Positions 11,500 to 25,989 of a stretch of DNA of 64,000 bases are shown in pieces. Origin of the DNA: Stomorhina lunata (lineage: Eukaryota; Arthropoda; Insecta; Diptera; Rhiniidae). The stretch spans positions 20,041,651-20,105,650 of the forward strand of contig OW121743.1 in assembly GCA_933228675.1 (NCBI GenBank), read 5' to 3'. The notes below the pieces were generated by a model, which saw only the letters and a program-made list of their open reading frames with translations, did no database searches and was not told the DNA's origin. The translations under genes and the position numbers were made by a program. Each line of letters starts with the position of its first letter. Position 1 is the stretch's first letter.

Positions 11500-12585
11500 A
11501 TTTGACCATTCAATTAATTTATTCAATTAGTTCAGTGGAATCAATATGTATACCCCATTTTATTAAGATTAAAAAATATCAAAATTATATTTTATTGATT
11601 CGAGGGGTAAAAAGGTTAAAACCGGGAAATATTCAAAGGTGCAATCAATCGATTGCTCAAGTCTAAATCTATTTATTTTGTTTAGTAAAGTCAAGAACAA
11701 TACCGTGAATTAACCTTTTTAAATTTGAGGGGTAAAAAGGGTAAAACTGGACAACAAATTAAAGGTGCAATCAATCGATTGATCAGGCTTATTCTATTAA
11801 CATTAAAAAACAATATAAAAATCATATTTTTTCAATTTGCGATGTAAAGGGTTAAAACTGGGAAAAATTCAAAGGTGCTATCAATCGATTGTTCAATGGA
11901 ATCAAGATTTATACCCCATTCTATTAAATCGATTAATTTCGTTCATTGGAATCAATGGAATCAACATGTTACCCCATTCTATTAAGATTCAAAAAATCAT
12001 TATTTTTATTATTAAAAAAGGTAAAATCGGGAAAAATTCAAAGGTCGATTTATTTTAATCAGTGGAATCAAGATTTATTCTATTAAGATTAAGCAAAAAA
12101 ACATAAAAATCATACTTTTTCGATTTGATGGTAAAAAGGGTAAAACTAGGAAAATCAATCGATTGTTCAAGCATTCAGTTGAATCAAGATTTATAGCTTA
12201 ATCCGAAGCCGAACTTTTACAGAAAAGCTTTTGAGCTTTCACACCGTCGAACTATGTATGAGCGAGACGCAACTATGTTTCTTCTGCTAACACTTACGTA
12301 AAATTGTCTATGCAAAGTCAGTGAGTGGTCTTTTCAAAGCCAATGCTGCCAGATTGGAACTTTTTGCTTTTTATATGAAGAATGATCGAATAAAAGAAGA
12401 AAAATGTAAATCTGGTAACACTAACCGCTGTTTACACAAATGTAAATATTAATGTATGTGTTTTTGGACTGGTCTGCCTTATTCTATTAAGATTGAAAAA
12501 ACATCAATATCATACTTTTTCAATCAGCGGGATAAAAAGGGTAAAACTGGGAAAAATTCAAAGGGTAAAAAACAGAAACTATGTG
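11500..12585 (+). repeat. Degenerate tandem array, ~120-150 bp unit, interrupted once
   Basis: Repeated landmarks are 'caaaggtgcaatcaatcgat' or variants (11636, 11763, 11869, 12152), 'ccccattctattaagatt' and 'ggtaaaaagggtaaaactgg'. About seven diverged units. A non-matching block of roughly 280 bp at 12196-12475 sits inside the array, which resumes with 'attctattaagattgaaaaa' at 12481. The 'ggggtaaaaagg' motif resembles the body of the HINE units. Confidence 0.65.
12196..12475. other. ~280 bp insertion inside the tandem array
   Basis: Higher-complexity block lacking the array motifs, with array sequence on both sides. No ORF and no clear TIR; possibly a short interspersed element or unique DNA. 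Confidence 0.35.
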
Positions 12586-13094
12586 ACAATATATCTTACA
12601 AACTACATTTAAATGGGTTTTGACCAAATATTAAAATGAAAATACATATGCTTGGCATTTTTTGAAAATTTAGAGCAGCAAGGGGTAAAAAATGGATACT
12701 TTTCTACTCTATATTTATTTTTTAAAATTTGTTTCTTTTTTGATTTATTTATTTGGTTTAGTTTTATAAAATTTATAAAATTGCTTCTATTTTATATTTT
12801 TGCTATCCCACTGTGCCATGTTTAACCTCCATTATATATATTACAGTGTAAATAACATACCTCCCACTTCCATGTTTGCTCCAGGATATTTGAAGATGTT
12901 TTTTTGTGTAATATTACAAATGAAACAACAAGTTTTTTTTTGTTATTTCAATTAAATTGAAAAGAATTTTAAAACAAAAGATAAATAAACAGGATCCTTT
13001 GTTATACAAATCAACCACCATAATTAGGAAGCATCAGTTAAAAGGACCTTCATCATTAGTATCAGATAAAATCAGATAAAAAATAAAAAAAAAA
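12586..13094. other. AT-rich sequence, no gene seen
   Basis: No ORF, RNA gene or recognised repeat. Confidence 0.4.
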
Positions 13095-14568
<1,474 letters not shown>

Positions 14569-15135
14569 AAATGATTAGAGAAAGTAAAGGCAAGAAATTA
14601 AAATAGAAATATTTATCTTATTCAGATTGATTGCAAAAATATTTTAATATATTTTTCATTATTAACATTTTTTTTTAAATAAAATTTTCTTTTAAATCAT
14701 GTCATAAATAGAAATGCTCCTTTAGCAATACTTTTCAAATCAATACCCTTTGAAGGACTTCTAAAAACTGACACTTTGTTTAAGTACCACTTACAATAAC
14801 ATGACAAAAGGTCCTTATGTAAAAAATCATAAAAGTGATAAGGATCAAAAAGATACCAAATGTCTCAGACACTTGTTTACATTCGAATGTTTAAAAATGT
14901 CAACTGCAGACCTTGTAGATACATTTTAAAAGTTAATATTTTTCAGAAAATTATAAGAAAATATTCTGCTAAAGCCTAAAAACTTAATTAATTAGAGCCA
15001 ATTTTTTAAAAAGTTATATAAAATATTCCTTAAATGCCCAAGAGTCGAAGACTCTCGCTAAATATCAAAAACAAATTAAGAAAATTTATTTTCACAAGAA
15101 TTCCTTGAACAAAAGGAAAACAACATTAAACCATC
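14569..15135. other. Upstream flank of arrestin exon 1a; possible promoter/5' UTR, not resolved
   Basis: AT-rich, without recognised repeats, unlike most of the window. The 5' UTR of exon 1a probably lies here, but I cannot name a TATA box or initiator with confidence. An in-frame TAA at 15127-15129 lies two codons before the ATG at 15136. Confidence 0.35.
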
Positions 15136-15320
15136 ATGACAGAAAACAATGATAAAGCTGTTGCTGACAAGGATAAGGAAAAGAAAAATGACAATGAACT
15201 GGAGAAGGATCAGGACAAGGATACAAGTAAACCAAAACACCAGCAACAGTTACAGCATCAACAGACGACCGTGCAAAAGGAGCAGCTACAGACCAAGACA
15301 GAACAGCAGCCAAATGACAG
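15136..15320 (+). CDS. Arrestin-family gene, alternative first coding exon 1a
   Basis: Encodes 61 complete codons plus two bases (AG) of a 62nd, ending at a strong donor, CAG|GTGAGT, at 15321. The ATG is the first Met after an in-frame TAA two codons upstream. The peptide is very polar: Lys/Asp/Glu-rich for about 33 residues (KDKEKKND), then Gln-rich (QQQLQHQQ), and probably disordered. It has no signal peptide or membrane segment. On its own it is unrecognisable. I assign it to arrestin because its donor phase (AG + next base) joins exon 2 at 49749 in frame, completing an Arg codon, with no other downstream coding exon in the window. The intron would be 34.4 kb. A competing first exon lies at 36560. 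The splicing itself is inferred. Confidence 0.7.
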
Positions 15321-15526
15321 GTGAGTTGGTTTTTATATAAATTGAATTGGTTCTTGAAAAAAAGGATAATCTTTAAATGTTTAAAACAATTTGTGAACAA
15401 TAAATAAAACTAAGTTAATAAATTATTGTAAATAATTGTTGTTAATGTCAAAGAGATAATTACTAACTCTTTATATGTAAAAAAAACATTTTTGAAGACT
15501 AAAAGTTGATAGAATTTAAACGCCTG
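15321..15526 (+). other. Start of intron 1 (isoform a)
   Basis: Begins GTGAGT. AT-rich with no further coding. The intron continues to the acceptor at 49748 and contains all the repeats listed between. Confidence 0.6.
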
Positions 15527-15723
15527 GGACCAAATTCGATATCGATCGAAACTCAGACTTTTAAGCAAATATTGTGTTACATACTTTAGGAATTTTCAAA
15601 ATAATTTGTTTTGTAAATAGTTTAAGAAAATTTGATATCTAAATATAACCGTTTGTTTTCTTTGCCAAAACATTTAATTTAAATTAAATTATTTTACTAT
15701 CAGGGAACTTTTCACAAATAAAA
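15527..15723 (+). mobile_element. Repeat family D fragment
   Basis: Contains 'cctgggaccaaattc' and 'gatatcgatcgaaa' at the left, and 'actatcagggaacttttcac' at the right. This matches the outer parts of the family D copy at 2090-3868. It ends where an M2 element begins. Confidence 0.55.
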
Positions 15724-16240
15724 ACAAGTAAGAAAGTGCTATAGTCGGTCAAGCCCGACCATACAATACCCTTCACCACTAAGTTCAAAGGTGTTATTTT
15801 TCCTGTATTAAGACAAATATTTGCTAAATTTTGCCATCATACAAACATTTTCTCAAAACTTATATATCTAAGCTGTTTTCGTCCTTTGGACTTATATGAG
15901 AGCTAGGGTCAAATGTGGACCGATTATCTCGGATTTAGCAAATTGATTACATTTGTTACCAAAATTATGTGTACAAAAAACAAGCTTAAAATTCCCATTA
16001 TCTTTAGATTTTCGAGCGTTTTAGTGATTTTTGTCCTTTTTTAGTACGTTTTTAAAGAAGAGTTTGTATGGGAGCTATGGTCAAATGTGGATCAATTTCA
16101 ACGATTTCAAATTTGGTACGGTGATTTAAGCAGTATTTGTTTTGAATTTCATAAAAAAATATTTATATTTGTGGCCAATATATCAATTCCGGGAAGTGGA
16201 ACCTATAAGAGGTACTACCGAACTACCAACAGTGACTAAC
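15724..16240 (+). mobile_element. Mini-me/DINE-like element, family M2, 3'-truncated
   Basis: Starts 'acaagtaagaaagtgctata' with hairpin gtcgg...ccgac, then 'atacccttcaccac', as in the complete M2 at 39493. Internal blocks 'gagctagggtcaaatgtgga' and 'tttgtatgggagctatggtc' match. The terminal 'ggtggtgaagggtata' is missing; similarity fades near 16240. Confidence 0.7.
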
Positions 16241-16407
16241 TATAGCTAATTATGATGAAATATAGACTAGGTTATGTTAATCATTTGTGTGACAACAAAG
16301 TCAGCTTAAATTCTTCTGTTATCCAGTGGAGCATAGAGCCTCAACTGTCCTTTTAAATCGGACTCTATTGCTAGATGTTAGGCATAGTTAGGCATATGTC
16401 TTTACAT

Positions 16408-16706
16408 CAAAAAAACTATCAAACAATCGTCAAACAATCATCAAACAATCTTCAGTCAATCATGAAACACCTATCGAGCAATCATTAAAAATCAATGAAA
16501 AGTCGTCAGTCAATCATCAAACAATTGTTTAAAAATCATCAAACTACCGTCATAAAATCACCAGTTAATCGTGAGACAATTATCAAACAATAATTAAAAA
16601 TCTTTAAACAGTCATCAGTTAATCCTCCATCATACAACTGTCCAACAATCGTCAAACAACCATCAAAAGTTCATGAAAAATCTTCAAACAATCGTTAGCC
16701 AAACTA
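16408..16706 (+). repeat. Degenerate ~11-bp tandem repeat (atcatcaaaca type)
   Basis: Many diverged copies of 'caatcatcaaa' or 'aatcgtcaaacaa'. The last copies run into the left end of the foldback at 16707, whose terminal 'ttatcaaac' resembles the same motif. Confidence 0.7.
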
Positions 16707-19410
16707 TTATCAAACACCAATCATATTACCAATATCTGTTCATCCGTTTTCCTATTTTAGATAAATCAAAAAAAGGGGGCGTAAAAGTGGGCATGGTAAA
16801 TTTTTCTTTATGTAGAATCCTAACTTGGACTAAAAAAAACATTTAGAAAGAAAAAAATGTCTTCATCGGTCCCGCCGTTCTCAAGACATGCAATTTTAAA
16901 AAGGAAATTTTATCCCCATTTTTCGATTCCCAGGTCCTCATTGGTCCATTTTCTAAAAAATTCAAAAAGCGAAAAACTATCCTATAGTATGAAAATATCC
17001 ACATTTAAAACTTTAATTAATTGGGTTAAATCGTTTTCATCTTATATGGGAGGGGTCACGCCCATTTGAGATTTTCAAAAAAAAATAAAACACCGGCCAC
17101 ACTTGACCATACTGTCAAAATTTCAGAAAAATCTATATATAATTCCCCGACAACATTCCAATTGGAACAAGGGGTACTTCTCTCAGACAATGAGCTGCAT
17201 CCGATTCTATTTTTAGACTCATTGAAAGGGACCTTCGTTTTAACTCCGGCTCCGAACGGCAAATGCATTAGTTAGAGAAGTTTTACATAGCCTAATACTC
17301 AATAACCAGAGGCTAGCTGAATTATGAGGTGAACCACTGCTTTTTTGGATAAATTATTTTTTCAAGTGGATCTGGCCGGGGATCGAACTTGGTACCACTG
17401 GTATGCTAGGCGGACGACTTACCTGCTATACCACGGCGCTCTAATTTTTAATATATGAGTGATATGGGAAGGGTCACGCCCACTTGAGATTTCTGAAAGA
17501 ACCATTGCCTATTTTAACCACCGGCCACACCTTACCATACTGTCAAAATTTTAGTAAAATCGGTCAGCAGGGTCATCCATATTTGTCATTTTTAATATTT
17601 CACTTATATGGGAGAGGCCACGCCTACTTGAGATTAAAAAAAAAACTTAGCCTATTTTAAACACCAGTCACATTTTAACACACTATCAAAAGTTCAGAAA
17701 AGTCGGTCCGCTCGGCCATCTATATTTGTCATTTTTAATACATCGATTATATGGGAGGGGTCACGCCCACTTGATATTTCAGAAAACAATCTTTCCTATT
17801 TTAACTACCGATCACACCTTATCATACTGTCACACTTTAACATACTGTCAAAATTTCAGAAAAATCGATCTGCAGGGTCATCCATATTTGTCATTTTTAA
17901 TATATAATTTATATGGGAGGGGTCACGCCCACTTATAATTTCAAAATAAAACCTAGCCTATTTTAACCACCGGTCACACCTTACCATACTCTTAAAATTT
18001 CAGAAAAATCGATCATCCATATTTGTCATTTTCAATATTTGACTTATATGGGAGGGGTCACGCCCACTTGAGATTTCAGAAAGAAACAAGAATATTTAAA
18101 CCACAAAATGTAATGAAATTCAACACACGTCTATTAATTTATTCAAAAAAGAGCTCATTAAAGTGTGGTTGAGATTAGAACATCACATGGGGTACCTGTC
18201 TTGGGCCCCCATTTTTCACCTATTTTTCTTTTTGATGTACAATCTGCAATTATTAACAGAATTTGATGAAATTTGGCATACGTCTATAAGTTCATCTTAA
18301 AAAGTGCCTTATGAGACGCAATTCTAATCTAAATTTGAGATCCCTTGACTCTTTGAGGTACCTGCTTTGGACCCCCATTTTTCAATTATTATTGTTCTCA
18401 ATGTATAAGACGGAATCATCAACTGAATTTGAAACTGTGGCACAAGTCTATTAATTTATTATAAAAAGGGCTCAACCAATTTTGATTGAAGTCCGTTAAC
18501 TTCTTGGAGTACCTGCTTTGGATCCCCATTAAAATTGACAAATAAAGTTGAAATTTGGAAAGTATGTTAAGGTGTGACTGGTGGTTAAAATAGCCTAGGC
18601 TTTTTTCTGAAATCTCAAGTGGGCGTGACCCCTCCCATATAAATCAGATTTTTAAAATTACAAATATGGATGATCAAACCGACCGATTTTTCTGACATTT
18701 AGACAGTGAAGTAAGGTGTGACCGGTAGTTTAAAAAGCCTAGGTTTTTTCTGAAATCTCAAGTGGGCGTGACCCCACCCATATAAGTAAAATATTGAAAA
18801 TGACAAATATGGATGACCTAGCGGCCCGATTTTTCTGAATGGTAAGGTGGGACCGGTGGTTAAAATAAGCAAGTTTTTTTTTCTGAAATCTCAAGTATGA
18901 GTGACCCCTCCCATATAACTCATATATAATAAATTACAAATATGGGCGACCGAGAGGCCCGATTTTGCTGAAATTTTGACAGTATGGCAAGGTGTGACCG
19001 GTGGTTAAAATAAGCAAGTTTTTTTTCCTGAAATCTCAAGTGGGCGTGACCCCTCCCATATAAGACAAATATTAAAAAAATCAAATATGGATGATAAGAT
19101 GAAAACGATTTAACCCAATTAATTTAAGTTTTAAATGTGGATATTTTCATAATATAGGATAGTTTTTCGCTGCTTTAATTTTTTTTTTAAATGGACCATT
19201 TTCCCCTTTTCTTTAAAATTGTATATCTTGAGAACGGCTGGACCAATGAAGACATTTTTTCTTTCTAAATGTTTTTTTAGTCCCAGTTAGGATTATACAT
19301 TATAAAATATGCCCACTGCCCATACCCACTTTTACGACCTAATTTTTTTAATATATCTAAAATAGAAAAATGAATGCACGAATATTGGTAATACGATTGG
19401 AGTTTGATAA
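16707..19410. repeat. Foldback element with ~155-bp repeats in both arms
   Basis: The left end 'ttatcaaacaccaatc' plus 'tattaccaatat' is matched by the complement at the right end (about 19383-19410). Inside the left arm, a unit containing 'tatgggaggggtcacgccca' recurs near 17045, 17465, 17610, 17750, 17917 and 18047. In the right arm its complement ('gggcgtgacccctcccatat' and variants) recurs near 18620, 18765, 18900 and 19045. The middle (18120-18540) is a different short repeat with 'gtacctgctttgga'. No coding. A SINE is nested at 17131-17442. Foldback/FB-like by structure; the exact family is unknown. Confidence 0.8.
17131..17442 (-). mobile_element. tRNA-derived SINE, full head
   Basis: Read on the minus strand, the head carries an A-box-like 'tggtatagcagg' (17433-17422) and a B-box-like 'gttcgatcc' about 33 bp further on (17389-17381). 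These are RNA polymerase III internal promoter elements at tRNA-like spacing. The stems do not pair well enough for a working tRNA. The body runs to a terminal 'ggaatgttgtcgggg' and a short TA-rich tail. Related copies lie at 25464 (plus) and 46632-46828. It sits inside the left arm of the foldback. Confidence 0.75.
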
Positions 19411-19567
19411 GTCAATTAAATATATATGCAAATACATTAATAAAGGATTCAATTAAAAAATTAATACAAATATTTCATAATTGTTAATTTTTAAAGAAAG
19501 TGTCAACACAGTAATAAGCTACAAACTTGAACTACCAACCCGGACAACGCCGGGTAATATCAGCTAG
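19411..19567 (+). mobile_element. Helitron 3' terminus
   Basis: A perfect hairpin acccgg...ccgggt (19538-19543 with 19550-19555) is followed eight bases later by CTAG at 19564-19567 and then T. This is the classical Helitron 3' end (hairpin, short spacer, CTRR, insertion before T). I could not find its 5' 'TC' end; the foldback just upstream may lie inside it. Confidence 0.7.
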
Positions 19568-21235
19568 TATTTGATAAAAAAGTTACGCCTAAACGACTGC
19601 AACACTTTTTGCTTAAATTATGCGTAACAATTTATGTGACTTTTTTCGGAAAATTTTGAACTTTGTTGTACGATCGGTAAATTTAGGTGAATTTTTTTCG
19701 CTTAATCTTAAGAAGAGACCTTAGCCTTTCACATGGTTATGTTGGGAGCACCGAGCAAAACCGCTCAAACTAAGTTTTTATCCAAAGAAAATCGACACTG
19801 AATTTTGTAGAGCTTTTTGGATTTTCTGATATCTCGTAAACTATATAAGAGATTAAGTAATTTTCTTCTGCAGACTGAAACCAAAGATATAGATCTTTAT
19901 TAAATCGACATCAAGATTAAAGCTGTGAAACTGTATTCGATGCATGAGCTACTAATATCTAGACTCTTCTCTATAGAACTGCATCATTAAATTTTTCAAA
20001 AGCGGTGTTCAAAAAACGGATTTTTTGCAGGAGAAAACCCATAGTGCGGCGCTTTGACTCTAGTTTAAAAAAAAATTCTTATATGACAATTTGCAGACAT
20101 GGGTTTATTTCTAATATTTCTATATTTTTGCTTTAAAATTAAAATAAATGATATCTATTATTTTACACACACAACCACGAAACAACATTTAAAAATTTAT
20201 TGTAGTCATAGTAATTAAATACTATAATTATAATCTTATGTTAATACTGTAATAAAAACAAACAGCTCATTAACTTGTTATTTAATACCCAGAAAAAGGA
20301 ACACATTTTGTCTATTATTTCATTTTATTACGCACGACTAAAACCTTTTCCACATATTTTCTTTGCTAATGAATTAAATTAATTTAAATTTTCTAGTAAA
20401 TAATTATGTGTTAACTGATATGTTTATTAAAGGAAATTGAGAAAAATGTTCTCTATCAATTTAAGACACGTTTTTGACTTGTCTGTGTACAAAAATAGTT
20501 TTATATAATTTTTCCTGACACTATTTTCCTCTTATCATTTCCTTTGAACCGAAAGGATTATGGAAATATTTCATTCGATTTTTTAAAAATATTTTAATTT
20601 TGCTTTTCTTTGTCTCCCTCCCTTTATTATTGTAAATGTCATGTAAAATATAGACAATTGTTATGTAGATACAACAAAGCCTTTTCAAAAGAACAGGTTT
20701 ATACTTCAAAAAAACACTCAACGATAAATATCCTTTTACATCCAATGACACCATAAGTGTGGGAGGATTTTTGTTTTTTATGTGTTGAAAATAAACTTAA
20801 GGCTGATTTTCAGCTGACAAGTGTTATATTCCAGACACCTATGGCTATAATGAAGAAAATAAAAAAATGTGAAAATATCTGTAGCATATGTTGGGGCGGG
20901 TATAGAAATACTCATTAAAAAAATTGTTGAAAAAGTTAAAAGAAAATAGCAATTAAGTTAATTTTTTTTTCTATTTAAAAAAATACACATAAAGCTTTAA
21001 ATTGTGTACTATTTATTTTTATCTCTCTCATGGAAAATAACCAATTTATTTATACAACAATATTTTATTCCAAATTAATGGTCATAATAGCTTAACTACC
21101 AGTAATCCTTTTATATACGATTTACTTTTCATTTCAACAATTCCATTTATTAAGCAAATATTGCAATTTAATTATATAGAAAATAATTGAAACAATTGAA
21201 ATCAAAAATTGTCATTTGATAAAATGAATTTAAAA
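19568..21235. other. AT-rich intron sequence, no feature recognised
   Basis: No coding exon, repeat or RNA gene identified. The 77-aa open frame on the minus strand at 20521-20754 has no recognisable motif. Confidence 0.45.
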
Positions 21236-23176
<1,941 letters not shown>

Positions 23177-23399
23177 TAATCTAATAATTTAAAAACATTC
23201 GAAAAGCTAAAAATAATAGCCCAGTTCACAATCTGTTGCAAATTGTGTAGCATCATAGCATTTGCAAAGCGGTATAGCAAACATAAAATTTAGATTAAAG
23301 GAAATTTATTCATTTGAAATATAGATATTTAAGTGGCCTATCTGAATGTTTATAAATTGACTAAGATTTTTTTCTACTTAAACTGTTTTTCTTTACTTT

Positions 23400-24900
23400 T
23401 AGTAGTAATTTTAAAAACTTTCAAATAAAATTTTAAAATTTTAAGGCTAGGTTGAAAAAAAAATAATTTGCAAAAAAAGGCAAAATATTAAGACTCTAAT
23501 TAAACAAATGATTAAAATTAAGTAATATTTTAGTAAATTACAAAAAAAATTCTTCGGTATTTTTTAAAAATTTGACAAATTAATATAATTTTTTGGTTAA
23601 ATTAAATAATTTTGAATTTTTTTCTTAAATAGAGTAAATTTGTTCTTGACTATCATTATTTTATACTTATAATGTTATTCCCAACTGTTAGTAATGGTTT
23701 TAAAGTCAAAAAACATAAAAATATGAATTTTACAATTTTGAGGTTATGTTGAAAAAAATTTTAATTTACAATAAAACGCAAAATATTTAGTTGCCTATTT
23801 AACAAATAAGTAAAATTGAGCAATATTGCGCTAGATTTACTAAAAAATTTATCATTTTCTTTTTAAAATTTGAAAAAGAAACCAGTTTTTTAGGTTAAAT
23901 TCAATATTTTTCAATTTATTTAAAATGCTTATAATTTAATCAAGAAATAATATGTTGTTTTTGACTAATGGTATTTTGTACTTAAAATTATACTCCCAAC
24001 TACAAGTAATGATTTTAAGAGCTGAAGACTTTAATTTCAAAATTATTAAATTTTGAGGTTAGGTTGAAAAAAAAAAAAAAAAATAATAAAAATAAATAAA
24101 TATGCAATATTAAGCAAAATATTTGGTTCCCAATTTAACAAATATGAGAAATTGACTAATATTTCAGTATATTTACTTTTAAATTCGTTATTTTCTTTTG
24201 AAAGTTTGAAAAAATAAAGAAGATTTTTTAGGTTACATTTAATATTTTTAAAACTTGCTTACAATTTTATCAAGAAAGCAAGTAATTTAATTTAACTTTT
24301 AATATTTTCTACTTTTAATGTTATTTCGAACTTCTAATACTGACTTTAATTGTTAAAACACTGAAATAAAATTGTGAAATTTTGAGGTTAGGTTGATAAA
24401 TTTTGGAATCTGCAACATAACGCAAAATATTTAGGCCCTAATTTAACAAATAATAAAAATTTACTAATATTTTAGTGCATTTACTTAAGAATTCTTCAGT
24501 TTCTTTCTGAAAATTAAAAAAAAAAAAAAATTTTAGGTTAAATTGAACATTTTATTTTATATTGAATAATTTTGAAATTTTTCTTCAACAAAGTATATAA
24601 TTTGTTGTTGACTAACAATATTTTATACTTAAAATCTTATTCCCAATTGCAATTAATTATTTTTTAAGCTAAAAACATTATAATAACAATTTTTACAATT
24701 TAAGGTTAGGTTGAAAAAAAATTTAATGCGCAATATAACGCAACCTATTTATTTCCCAATTTAACAAATGTGGAAAATTAAGCATTATTTCAGTACATTT
24801 ACTTAAAAAATTTTCAGTTTCTGTTTGAAATTTAAAAAAGTAAACAGATTTTTTAGGTTAAATTGAATGTTTTTCAAAATTATTGAAAAGTCAAAAAAAG
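23400..24900 (+). repeat. Diverged AT-rich tandem array, ~310-330 bp unit, about five copies
   Basis: Each unit carries 'tgaggttaggttgaaaaaa' or a variant, 'acgcaaaatattta', 'aatttaacaaat', 'tttaggttaaattgaat' and 'ttgttgttgactaa'. Copies start near 23400, 23700, 24010, 24340 and 24660. No coding. Confidence 0.75.
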
Positions 24901-25008
24901 TATATATAGTGATTATGAATAACATCATGATATACATGAAGTGTTATTCCTTACTTGAAGTAGAGAATTTGATTGCCTAAAATCTTTAAAGACTCATTGT
25001 AGCCCATA

Positions 25009-25260
25009 TTTCCTAGGGATAAAGTTGTAGAAATTATAGGATGTTCCTTAACAGGGCTTAGTCTATAAGAACTTCAAAGTTTCCCTTAAACATTTCCTAG
25101 AGATAAAGTTGTAGAAACTATAGGATGTTCCTTAACAGGGCTTAGTCTATAAGAACTTCAAAGTTTCCCTTAAACATTTCCTAGAGATAAAGTTGTAGAA
25201 ACTATAGGATATTCCTTAACAGGGCTTAGTCTATAAGAACTTCAAAGTTTCCCTTAAACA
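25009..25260 (+). repeat. 84-bp tandem repeat, three copies
   Basis: 'tttcctag' starts at 25009, 25093 and 25177. The units include 'gataaagttgtagaaa' and 'ttccttaacagggcttagtc' and differ at only a few positions, so the triplication is recent. Confidence 0.95.
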
Positions 25261-25294
25261 ATATAAAAGTGGAATGAGCACAATAATAACAAGT

Positions 25295-25460
25295 CCTGGG
25301 GCCAAATCGCTATATTTGATATAAATCGAAATGTAAGATATTTTAGAAACATTTGTGTAGCATACTTTTAGGATAATCTAAATAGTACATAACATATTAA
25401 GTTCATTACATGAAACTTCATTGTCAAAAGTCCCCTGATAGTAAAATAACGAAAAAATTA
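25295..25460 (+). mobile_element. Repeat family D fragment, uninterrupted inner junction
   Basis: Carries 'cctggggccaaatcgct', 'gatataaatcgaaatgtaag', 'gataatctaaat' and 'cctgatagtaaaat'. It is the in-window comparison for the family D copy split by a HINE at 2174. It ends at the SINE. Confidence 0.55.
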
Positions 25461-25463
25461 AAC

Positions 25464-25745
25464 TGACCGCCTAGCATACAAGAGGTCCCAAGTTCAATCT
25501 CCGGTCAGACCCACTTGAAAAAATAAATTTTCAAAACAGCGACGGTTCATCTCATAACTCAGCTAGCCACTGCTTATTGAGTATTAGGCTATGTAAAACT
25601 TCTCTAACTAATGCATTTGTCGTTCGGAGCCGGAGATAAAACAAAGGTCCCTTTCAATAAGTCTAAAAATGGAATCGGATGCAGCTCATTGTCTGAGTGA
25701 AGTACCCCTTGTTCCAATTGGAATGTTGTCGGGAATTATATATAT
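25464..25745 (+). mobile_element. tRNA-derived SINE, 5'-truncated
   Basis: Starts within the tRNA-like head ('ccgcctagcatac'), keeps a B-box-like 'gttcaatct', and runs through the conserved body to 'ggaatgttgtcggg' and a TA-rich tail. The A box is missing. Confidence 0.75.
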
Positions 25746-25976
25746 ACAAATGGATATGTTTAGATACCAAATTTTATTAAACTTTATTATTTTAAAAATC
25801 CCTAAGGTATGTTACACAACATCTACTTCAAAGTTTGAGCTTACGATCACTGTCGATCGAGCGATTTGGTCAATGTTGCAAGGCTAAGAAAATGTTGGTT
25901 TAAGAAACGTGTACAGTTGGTATTCTAAAGAAATTAGAAGGGGTTAGGTCAACATCTACTAGTGTTAAGTATACCC

Positions 25977-25989
25977 TTTGCTTGCTACT
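25977..25989 (+). repeat. Left target-site duplication of LINE-1a
   Basis: 'tttgcttgctact', repeated exactly at 28282-28294. Confidence 0.9.

Noticed and set aside
17381..17442. Functional tRNA gene
   Set aside because: A and B boxes are present, but acceptor and T stems do not pair and the sequence continues into a SINE body with other copies.
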